A DNA stretch of 64,000 nt, taken from Helichrysum umbraculigerum (lineage: Eukaryota; Streptophyta; Magnoliopsida; Asterales; Asteraceae). The stretch covers positions 86,218,501 through 86,282,500 of the forward strand of contig CATIUR010000003.1 in NCBI GenBank assembly GCA_949592205.1. Direction: 5' to 3'. The position numbers and the translations under genes are program-made. Positions within the stretch are counted from its first letter, which is position 1. Every line of letters starts with the position of its first letter. The notes under the pieces are model-generated. The model ran no database searches. It worked only from the letters and a program-made list of their open reading frames with translations, and was not told the origin of the DNA. Shown here in pieces: positions 45,057 through 54,702 of the stretch.

Positions 45057-46196
45057 ATGGCGCACCTTGATGATGACAATTGGTATTTGATATACCAAAA
45101 ACTAAACTCAAATGATGATCAAAATTCTTTTGGTCTAACATGTCACAGTTTCCTTAATATTCAAGATTCAAGTCGTAAATGCTTGAAAATTGGGTGCTCT
45201 CTTTCATATTGCTCAACTCATGATGATACTAATAACCCAATTGATTCCTTTATCATTGATAAACTTCTGAACAGGTGGCATAAACAATTACAGATACTAA
45301 CTTTTGGCCGTTGTTTATCTCTCACTGATTCATGTTTAACCCCATTGCTAAAATATGGCTTTAAATTGCACTCTCTTTATCTTAATCATTGTTATAGTAT
45401 CACCGACGTGGTACTTACTTCGGTTGCTTCTGGTTGTCCATTGTTGTCTGTTATCGGTCTTGATTTTACAAGTGTTAGTGATAGTGGATTGGAAATTTTG
45501 TCGAAATCATGTAAATTCTTAAGAGAGGTGAATCTTGATTGGTGCGAAAAAATCAGTGATGATGGAATTTTGTTTCTCAACCAAAATTGTCGTCAACTCA
45601 GAGCACTCAGAATAAATGGTTGTGATAAAATTTGTGGCGTAGGGTTTCAAGGTTGTTCTCCGACTTTCGCTTGTTTAGAGGCTATAAGTTGCAAGTTTGA
45701 TTCAATGGGTGTTAGTGGTATTGTAACTGGAGGCGGTCTCGAGTATCTAAATCTTGCTGGTTCACTTCATATGTACGACCTTTCAACTTTGTTGGAACCT
45801 ATTAATTTAGGATTTGGTTCGAAACTTAAATCCCTTAACCTTGCTCGATCGTATGTTGAGGATGATGCTATTATTAAAATATCTAGAGGTTGTCCTTTGC
45901 TACAAGAGTGGAACTTATCAGAGTGTAACGAAATTGGGATTTCTGGTTGGGTGGCTATTGGATTATATTGTCGAAATTTGGAGATACTTCATGTTGGCAA
46001 TTGTGGCAAACTTTGTAAGAGTGGATTACTAGCTTTAGGAAGATGCAAACTCCTGTCTGTGATATTCATAAACGAATGCTTAAGCAATCGAGATGCAATT
46101 GGTATGTTCAGATTGCGAAGACATGATGTGGAGATCAATAATGAGGTCTTGTATAATAATGCCCCGAGTTGGGCATTTCAAGCACGTACTTCTTGA
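45057..46196 (+). CDS. F-box/LRR-repeat protein (FBL12-like), copy 1, 379 aa
   Basis: A single exon. ATG at 45057 is used because the upstream codon matching the ATG of copy 2 is TTG here (45024). The N-terminal ~45 residues form an F-box-like helix bundle (DNWYLIYQKLN, SFGLTCHSFLNIQ). Residues ~60-360 carry about ten leucine-rich repeats of the Cys-containing FBL type (words such as LYLNHCYSITD, CPLLQEWNLSECN, HVGNCGKLCKSGLLAL). Overall it resembles Arabidopsis F-box/LRR-repeat protein 12 in length and motif order. FBL proteins are substrate receptors of SCF ubiquitin ligases; the substrate is unknown. It is the first member of a tandem pair, convergent with the chloroplast protein gene. Confidence 0.88.
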   Translation: MAHLDDDNWYLIYQKLNSNDDQNSFGLTCHSFLNIQDSSRKCLKIGCSLSYCSTHDDTNNPIDSFIIDKLLNRWHKQLQILTFGRCLSLTDSCLTPLLKYGFKLHSLYLNHCYSITDVVLTSVASGCPLLSVIGLDFTSVSDSGLEILSKSCKFLREVNLDWCEKISDDGILFLNQNCRQLRALRINGCDKICGVGFQGCSPTFACLEAISCKFDSMGVSGIVTGGGLEYLNLAGSLHMYDLSTLLEPINLGFGSKLKSLNLARSYVEDDAIIKISRGCPLLQEWNLSECNEIGISGWVAIGLYCRNLEILHVGNCGKLCKSGLLALGRCKLLSVIFINECLSNRDAIGMFRLRRHDVEINNEVLYNNAPSWAFQARTS

Positions 46197-47460
46197 AGAG
46201 GCTTTGAAGAAGAGGATGTGCTACTTTTGAAAGATTGTGCTTTTGATTTGTTTTATCTTTTATCAGCTGTGTAGTTCGCCGCTTCCTTTGTTGGTGGTAC
46301 CAAAAAATACTTATTATTATTTTAGCATTTAATTAACTCTAAATTCCCTCCTTTGGTTATGTATTTTCGTATTTCCAAATATACTATGAATGTTAGACCT
46401 TAATTCGATACTTTCATGTGCACTTAACCCCTTTGATTTTTATGATCTTGCATTCTTGCAGCTCGATGGAAATTTTGGTACGGTTTGGAACTTTTTTAGA
46501 TTTTAAGGCTCGGGTTTCTATCTTTGGTCTTTCAAAATTGCTTGAGGATGTTGAATCTCAGACTACAACCATTCTGATGTCGCCCTGGCTTAGAAAATCA
46601 AGTAGAGGCGTAGAGGTAATAAAGGGGCGTTTTAGGTAACATTTCAAAATGGGCAATATTGGTACAAGTTGGGTTGACCCAAAAATGTTTTGGTCACTCT
46701 TTTATTATATGATGATGATTAGCTTGTCAAACATAATTAAAATTATTTTTTCAAATAGTAAAATTATATTTCTAAAATAAAATGATTAAGGAGGATTTAT
46801 GCATTAATGTGATACTTTGGGCGACTTCAACCCATTTGACCTTTTAGTGATAAAACGGATTCAAAGTGACCATTTCATTATCAGACCAGACACCCTTTGA
46901 AACATTTTATCTAGCTCGGGAGTTAAGAGCACCGAAGGTTTTGGTAAATAACCCTTTTACTTTATTCTCCTAAATTTTGCTTAGAGTTTATAGTTTGAGG
47001 AAGAAATACAGAAGCCAATGATGGTTTTATAACTTTTATAAGGCCACTATATTGGCCAATACTGAGCAATAGGTTGAAGTGATGTACAGATCGATTGAAA
47101 TATGCTGCGTATCAATATTTTTGTATTTCAACGTAGCTTTTGTTGACATGGGCATAGTACCATATTACGTTGGATTCAAGATTCAAAACTCAGAAGCAGG
47201 GTATGAATCATCATCATTAATGATTTGGGTTTGAAAAATCCAACTCATGCTAATACAAATTGGGTATGTACTGAAATAACATGGAATTTATCTGTTTTAC
47301 ACCATTTTGGACTCGTCCCACCATCATTTAAGACTAAAAACTTGTAGATTCTACAACTATATCGTATTATCGTACATTGAATGCATCAAATTACATTACC
47401 TTATAGAATATTTGCTAATATAGCAAAGGTTGTGCTAAATATTGGTGATTCAAGAACTAG
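46197..47460. other. Intergenic part of duplication unit 1
   Basis: No gene seen. The stretches 46660-46990 and 47100-47380 match 49860-49960 and 50770-51370 in unit 2, showing the duplicated block continues between the genes. Confidence 0.7.
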
Positions 47461-47628
47461 TTATTCCGAACTAGGAGCCTCTTTGGTAGGATTAGACTCA
47501 AAAATATCGGGACTTGATGCCTTGGGTTCTTCTAACAAGTCTCTTCATTGTATTGATCCAGCCGGAGTTTCTTTAAAATATGTTGCGCCTTCATTGTATG
47601 ATGCCACAGCAATTCCACTAGATAATAA
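47461..47628 (-). pseudogene. Pseudogene of the chloroplast protein, exon 2
   Basis: The minus strand after an AATAACAG acceptor encodes SSGIAVASYNEGAT and so on, homologous to exon 2 at 51464-51637. It has a small in-frame deletion after KETPA and a TGA shortly after (SIQ-stop). Exon 1 is almost completely missing, so it cannot be functional. Confidence 0.85.
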
Positions 47629-48016
47629 CTGTTATTGATATACCTCTTCCCAGATGCATCATAACTTGAGCACAGAGTACATCTATAACCTTGACAGTTA
47701 GTAATTAGCGTTAGTAATCTGTATCTGTTTATTGATCTTACACTTGATTTGTAAAGGAACTCTAATAGACTAAACTTTTTGTCATCAAGTGAAAATACAT
47801 TGTTATTCATTACAGCAATGTATCCTTACTGTTGCATTCTGCTAATCGACAATAGGGCATGTTGACAAGCAACTTATACTTCCTATCTAAGCCATCATCG
47901 GCTTAACTTGATAAGCCCCCTAAGCTTATAAACAATTTGCCAAAACACACTTATCGTCAGCTTTGTTGTGTTTTATAAAAGAAAGAACTAAATAAGATAG
48001 AAGATTAACATGTAAT

Positions 48017-48055
48017 TACCGCACAATCGATACCAAAAGCCCACAAATACAAACT
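48017..48055 (-). pseudogene. Last bases of exon 1 of the pseudogene, with donor
   Basis: On the minus strand this matches the exon 1 end and the GTAA donor at 52429-52465. Homology stops just beyond it, marking the right breakpoint of duplication unit 1. Confidence 0.75.
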
Positions 48056-48420
48056 TTAACAAGTCACACCCGTTGGTTGATCGATCTCGATTAGAGGTAT
48101 CAAGATATATGTAGAATTGTTCCTTCTCAATACTTAGCAGTTGACAAAAGAATTATTCAGAAAAGTAAATCTGTGTTAAAAAATTTATACAAAAAGGGGA
48201 GTTAACTAGATTAATTCTGATAAGGTGTGATAGGAAGTAAATACTCACAATTAAGAATATTTACAAGGGTTAAACTAGAAGCTTTAAATTAAATTCCCTT
48301 ACTTAAAATGAGAATTTATAATCGGGTAAAACTTCTCCCTCAAGAAAAGATAAGAATAATCCAAAAACCCAAGATTTTTATTCCTTAATTTTTGTTTATT
48401 TATTCTTTTTTTCAAACCAA

Positions 48421-49600
48421 ATGGATGCAGGGTTGGAACAAAATCGTATTACGACGGCGCACCTTGATGATGACAGTTGGTACTTGATATTTCAAAAACT
48501 AAACTCAATTGATCAAAATTCTTTTGGTCTAACATGTCACCGTTTTCTTGATATTCAAGATTCAAGTCGCAAATGCTTGAAACTTGGTTGCGTTATTCAT
48601 CATCATCATCATCATCATCGTGCTAATAACCGAATTAATCCCTTTATCATTGATAAACTTCTTAAGAGGTGGCATAAGCAATTACAGATGTTAACTTTTG
48701 GCAGTTGTTTACTCACTGATTCATGTTTAACCCCATTGCTAAAATATGGCTCTCAATTGCACTCTATTCATCTTGACTATCGTAATTGTATCACCGACGT
48801 AGGACTTACTTGGGTTGCTTCTGGTTGTCCGTCGTTGTCTGTTATCAGTCTTAATTTTACTAGAGTTACGGATAGTGGATTGGAAATTTTGTCGAAATCG
48901 TGTAAATCTTTAAAAGAGGTGAATCTTGTTTGGTGCAAATTAATTACTGATAATGGAATTTTGTTTCTCAACCAAAATTGTCGTCAACTTAGAGCACTCA
49001 GAATAAGTTGTTGTGATAAAATCAGTGGCGTAGGGTTTAAAGGGTGTTCTTCAACTTTCGCTTGTTTAGAGGCTGTATATTGTAACTTTGATTCTATGAG
49101 TGTTAGTGGCATTGTAAGTGGAGGTGGTCTCGAGTATCTTAATCTTGTTGGTTCTCTTCGTATGTACCATATTTCAACTGCCTTGGCGCCTATTAGTTTA
49201 GGATTTGGGTCGAAACTTATATCCCTTAATCATGCCCGCTCGTTTGTTGAAGATGATGCTATTATTAAAATCTCGACAGGTTGCCCGTTGCTACAAGAGT
49301 GGAACTTATCAGAGTGTAACGGGATTGGGGTTTCTGGTTGGGAGGCGATTGGATTATATTGTCAAAATTGATTTGGAGACACTTTATGTTAGCTATTGTT
49401 ACAACCTTTGTGATAGAGGATTACTAGCTTTAGGTGGATGCGAACTCCTGTCTGTGATATTCATTAAAGAATGCAGGAGCAACCGACATGCAATTGGTAT
49501 GTTTAGATTACGAAGACATGATGTGGAGATCAAAAATGAAGTCGGGTATAATAATACCCCGAGTTGGGCGTTTCAAACCCGTGCTTCTTGGAGGATTTGA
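48421..49600 (+). pseudogene. FBL12-like copy 2, frameshifted near the C-terminus
   Basis: ATG at 48421. It is co-linear with copy 1 for 316 residues (F-box then LRRs), then a four-base insertion near 49368 brings an immediate TGA (49369-49371). The lost last two LRRs and tail remain readable in the next frame to 49600. It has an eight-His run (CAT microsatellite near 48597-48620) absent from copy 1. It could still make a shortened protein; the lost tail includes the conserved MFRLRRHDVEI block. Confidence 0.85.
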
Positions 49601-49960
49601 AGAAGAAGTGCTACTTTTGAAAGATTGTGCTTTTGATTCGTTTTATCTCATATTAGCGTGTAGTTTGCACTTAACCGCTTCCTTTGTTAGTTTATTCTCT
49701 TAATGTTTGGTTAGTTTTAATCTCTGCATATTTCTGTTTCTGTTTATGGACTTGCAAAATTGCTTGAGGATGTGGAATCTCTTCTTGCTGGAATTTTTGG
49801 ATATGTAGTCCTTGGTAAGAAATATAAGTAGAGGTAAGTAGGTAACTAATGGGGTGGGTTAGGTAACATGTCAGAACGGGCAATTCTTGTACAAGTTGGG
49901 TTGACCCAAAAATCTTTTTTATCATAAGCAATTAGCATGCCAAATATGATTTAAGAGTTA

Positions 49961-50755
49961 TGTTGATACAAAAACCAGCAGCCCCAGGACGAAGCTTAAG
50001 AACCTTCTTCTGGACGATACTCAAGAGCTGCGTCTCGTCCACCCGTGCTTGGTCTTTGCTGCAAACATCAGATATAGGTTAGGACGAAGGTGCTCGGGCC
50101 GAAGCTTAAGAGCTTATCGGCTGGCGATTCCCAATTGGTACCCGTATCTACGTTGTAGGTAGATACGGTTTGTACGCCACGAGGCTGAGAACCTCCGACA
50201 AGAGGTGATGGTAAGAGAATAAGCTACGGACTAGTGAGAGCAAATATTCTAGAGAGAGAGAGAGTATATCCGATCTGGTACTTAGGAGTGAGGAGGTGAG
50301 TCCCTTATATAGGGCTCAATTTGGGTAATAAGGTGCATCCCTACAGGTGTACCTGGAGTTCCGTTGGACAATAGGGTGCGTTCCTTTACAGGACTGATTT
50401 TGGATAATAAGGTGCGTCCCTGCAGGTGTACCTGGAGTTCCGTTGGACAATAGGGTGCGTCCCTGTCTTCTCGATATACCGCACCCGACACGGATTGGAT
50501 TGTTAACTGTTCATTATTGGGAATGCCTATGGTCAAAGATTCTCTCGGACGTAGCTACTAATATTAGACGGAGCTTCGGGAGCTTCGACAGGACCGAAGC
50601 TGCGGCATATTGGTATATACCCAATCATGTCCCCAAGTCTAGTGTATATGCATTGCAGATGCATGTATTATAGACTTAAGCTAACACTTGCTACTTATAT
50701 AAGATAGAGCTTCGGCATCACCCGAAGCTGCGGCATATTGGTATATACCCAATCA
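49961..50755 (-). mobile_element. Solo copia-type LTR, 795 bp
   Basis: Ends TGTTGATACA...CCCAATCA, flanked by AGTTA at 49956-49960 and 50756-50760, and absent from the matching place in unit 1. On the minus strand it has TATATAAGG (50303-50311) followed by a CT-rich leader, so sense is minus. The upstream half holds two copies of a unit of about 80 bases (around 50325-50470) and a repeated GCGGCATATTGGTATATACC word. Confidence 0.92.
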
Positions 50756-51463
50756 AGTTATATGTTCAGATGATAGAATAATATTGCTTAACTAAAATGA
50801 ATAAGGAGGCTTTATGCATTAATATGACACACTCTACAACCCATTTGACCTGTTAGTGATAAAACGGACCCAAAGCACCCCAACTCATAAGCAGAACAGA
50901 CAGCCTTTGAAACATTTTATCTAGCGCAGGAGTTACAAGCACTGAAGGTTCTTTTAAGTAACCCTTTTACTTTAGTTTCCTAAATTCTGCTTGGAGTTTA
51001 TAGTTTGAGGAAGAAATATAGAAGCTAAGGATGGTTTTACAAGGCCACTTTATTTGCCAATATTGCGCAATGGGTTGAAGTAATATAGAGGTCGACTGAT
51101 TATGCTATTGTATAAATATTTTTGTCTCTCAGCGTAGCTTTTGTTGACTGGGTATATGTACCATACAACGTTTGATTCAGGATTTTAAAGCAGGGTATGA
51201 AGCAACATTATAAAAGAATTGGGTACGAAAAATCCAAATCATGGTATTAAAAATAGGGTATGTACTGAAATAACATGAAATTCATCTGTTTTACACTTGT
51301 CCCGGCATCATCAAAACTAAAACTTGTAAATTCCACAACTATATCATACACTGAAGTAGAAATTATAAAATTATTGCATCAAATTGTATTACCTTATACA
51401 ACATTTGCTATTCTTTTTCAAATATTGTGCAAAATATTGGTGATTCAAGAACTACTTATTCGG

Positions 51464-52803
51464 TTATTCCAAACTAGGAGCCTCTTCGGTAGGATTAGAC
51501 TCAAAAATATCGGGACTTGATGCCTCGGGTTCTTCTAACAACTCCCTTGATTGAATTGATTCCTTGTAAGCCGGAGTTTCTTTAAAATCTGTTGCGCCTT
51601 CATTGTATGTCGCCACAGCAATTCCACTAGATATTAACTGTCATTTAAAGAACAGGTTTATAGCTACAGTTGATTAGTACAAAGTTTAATCGAGAATCCA
51701 TATATTGATCTTGCTGTAAACTCATACTACATTCTGTTGATCCACAACAGGAAATGTTGATAGATCGTAAATTTCGACAAAGATTATTAGCTCTAGGACA
51801 GCCTTGACATAGAACTAATAACTAGACTTTTTTATGTGGTACTTCGCGAGATTAGCTCTCAGGTTTGATCAAACAATAGTAGAGACCTAATTTATTAGTA
51901 AATGCATATAAAATACTCGAAACTCCCTAGTCTGATTTCATATGATCAAATAAGTTGGGTGTGCAGATGTGCGTCTCACAATAACTTGTGTTTTTTGTGT
52001 TTAGTAATCTAGTTATATATGATGAAAGAGTTGAGTAGTAACTTATGCCGTCATCTTATATGTATTGTCAAATAATCAGGATCGCTACCTTCTCTAAACA
52101 ACTTATTATGATTTCGTCGAACTAAATAGCACTTTATTGTGTTTGGATGGGGACAAAGTACAAACAAGTTATCTAAGCCATTTTTTACATGTGGAACTCT
52201 AAGTCTAATGGCTTACTGGAATTGATCATATATAATGTTCCAAATTTCGATGAGCCGAAAATAACCTAAACCAAACACCCTCACATAAGTCCATATTAAT
52301 AAGCCCGTAAACAGTTCTAAATTCCAAATTAGCAACAATTTGCCAAAACAACACCTAGTTATCAGCTTTACATAAAAAAAAAAAAAAACTAGCTAGACTA
52401 TATAAGATAAAGGATTATAATATAAATTTACCGCGAAAACGATACCGAAAGCCCACAAATACTCAACAAAGAAGCCAAAACCATCCCATTCAGGTCCTTC
52501 CCAGAAATCCTTCTCAAGCCCAGGAAGATCAGGCAACACATACCCATCATAATTTTCCACGTCAGCAGTCCCATCAGCAACTACTGTTCCAACTGAACTC
52601 TCATTAAACGGTTCATTATCGTCTTCCCTTCCTTTTTTGTTCTTGCTGTCAAACTTTCCTGTTCTAAGTTTTTTAGCTGCTAAAACTATATGAAGAGTTG
52701 ATCGTGTGGAAATAAGGGATAGAGATGGACGGTGTAGAGGGAAGCGGGTGTATGGTGTTATGGTGGAAGTGTTGCATAGAATCCGGCCACTATTGAGAGA
52801 CAT
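51464..52803 (-). CDS. Small chloroplast membrane protein, two exons, 181 aa
   Basis: Exon 1 is 52803-52432 and exon 2 is 51637-51464, joined in phase 0 with a GTAAAT donor and an AAATGACAG acceptor. The N-terminal ~50 residues are Ser/Thr/Arg-rich, like a plastid transit peptide. An acidic linker is followed by the conserved LPGLEKDFWEGPEWDGFGFF and one hydrophobic segment spanning the splice junction (YLWAFGIVFALISSGIAVA). The C-terminus (YNEGATDFKETPAYKESIQS...) is hydrophilic. I recognise this as a conserved plant family of unknown function, probably the Arabidopsis At1g42960 type reported in the chloroplast inner membrane, but the locus name is from memory. Convergent with FBL12-like copy 2. 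Confidence 0.85.
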
Positions 52804-52998
52804 TGCTGAAACTGGCTGGCTGAATTGGAAGGAGGGTGAGAATGAGAATCTGGTGTGTTATCGTGAGTGAGAGGATAAGAAAGACCCGGGTTTAGACCCG
52901 ATTCAGGATCAGGTCGGGTTGGTCAATTTTATGATAAAATATATTTGGCATTTCAAATAGGACAGATATGTTGCCAAAAAGATTTTTTTTTTACCTTA
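52804..52998. other. Upstream region of the chloroplast protein gene
   Basis: Presumed promoter and 5' UTR of the minus-strand gene, ending at a Helitron-like 3' terminus only ~195 bases upstream of the ATG. Confidence 0.4.
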
Positions 52999-53560
52999 CT
53001 AGTCTTAAAACCCGTGTATACACACGACCCTATGAATTTGTAATTACTTTTCATAAATATTGATAAATCCTTATACGATATGTGATAAATTAGAACATTT
53101 TTAAGAGTTAAGAGTTATGCAATGTTGTTTGGAATTAAATTATTTTAGGTAGTCTATATCGATATTGAGGATATAGATAGTAAATTTTCAACGGTGAGAA
53201 TTTTATATAAACTCAAAATACATTTAATTGTAAAAGTAACTAATTATACATATGCAAATGAATAGTTGAAGTTATAGTATAGTAGGTTGCAATTATAAAC
53301 GATTAAGTTGAAAACGGAGCATAAGTTATATCCTTTGTAAGATCTCTTTATATGCCAAATGTGTCGTCTATTTATCCGGTGACCATTCTTGTAACAAAGA
53401 AGAACCTTCAGCCCCACTTGGTTTTAACACGCGAGACAACAACAATTGTCCATGAGAGAAGACCAGTAGTTGTAAATACAATTCCAGAGTCTATAACGGC
53501 TTTTAGTGGATTTTGTTTATCGTCATAGCAAAACATACGACCAAAGGATATTGTCTTTGA
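52999..53560 (-). mobile_element. Decayed Helitron 3' end with helicase remnant
   Basis: On the minus strand the 3' end reads as a CGTGT...ACACGGG hairpin, then TTTTAAGACTAG/T, the Helitron CTRR terminus. At 53380-53560 a frameshifted stretch resembles the C-terminal end of the PIF1-like helicase (VFSHGQL, then SRV). The 5' end was not found. Confidence 0.55.
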
Positions 53561-53580
53561 TTAAACTTGAAGAGTATCGT

Positions 53581-54702
53581 TGTGACACCCCCAAATTCAG
53601 TCAACGCGATTAACGCGTGATTAGCGGAAGCATTAGTATGTGCGGGGGTGCTGACGTTAACGTTGAACATCATGCAGATCAGAGCTTATGATTATTGCTG
53701 AACAGTAAATTAAGATGCCATTTATGAAAATAGTTGTTTCACAAAAGAACTACGACTTGTCAAGTCGTAGAAATAGTAATTAGTTATACAAAATAAATCC
53801 TTGTTTGTCCCAAAATGTGGCATCCTAATTTGTCATGGGTCGCCTAACTCCATATGCGTGCAGTCTTATTTGTGCTGCTAGATACCTGAAAAACATAGTA
53901 AAATGTCAACACATGGTTGAGTGAATTCACAGGTTTATATGTTTGCAAGTACATTTGTTCAGTCAAAAACGTTCTCAAGTAGTTATTGCCATAATAGTTA
54001 AGTATAGTTCGTTTCCAAGATCAGAGTATCGTTTAGTTTGTCTTTGTAGTATAGTTTGTATACTAGTTCCAAGTTCGCTCAGTTGGAACGTTACCCAAAT
54101 TGTAGATTACACGTTGTTGTAGGAAGAAGTATCCTATACCCAAATAGTAGGGTTCTAATATCGTATCCCAAGTCGTAGGGATAAATAGTTCCTATGCCCA
54201 ATATATAGGGTCCAGTAGTTCTTATGTTTCTAACATGTTCAAGTAGTTCATTCAAGTTCACATAGTTCCAATGGTTAACAAAGTTCACGTTGATCCAAAT
54301 AGTTCACATAGTTTCAGCAAGTTCACATAGTTGCAGCAAGTGCACATAGTTTCAGCAAGTTCACATTAACTCAAGTCAAACAGAGTACAATCAATTCAAC
54401 AATAGTTCACAAGTAATAGGCACAAAACATAATTATATTCTTGTGAGTTATGGCAATCGGCAAAATAGTTGTCTATGTTTTCCACCCCATATTTATAAAG
54501 CATTGAAAACAGTAGAAAAGTGGGGCTGTGAACTCACCTCGGGAGCTCGGTATGTGCGAGTGCTAGCAAAGCCTAAGCCCAAAAGTATCCCTAGTCAGTA
54601 ATCTCCTAACGCCCTAGACGTATCAGATTAAATGTATAAGTATGTGGATGTCTAATTCGAGCATCCATACTAATGTTCAATCGACATGTTTATGTCCAAA
54701 GT
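53581..54702 (-). repeat. Old gypsy LTR fragment
   Basis: Starts TGTGACACCCCC with the same terminal hairpin plan (GCGGAAGC in the loop) as the Tekay LTRs, and has ACTCACC (donor-like on minus) near 54533. It is cut at 54703 by the younger element; the remainder would lie beyond the window end. Confidence 0.65.
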
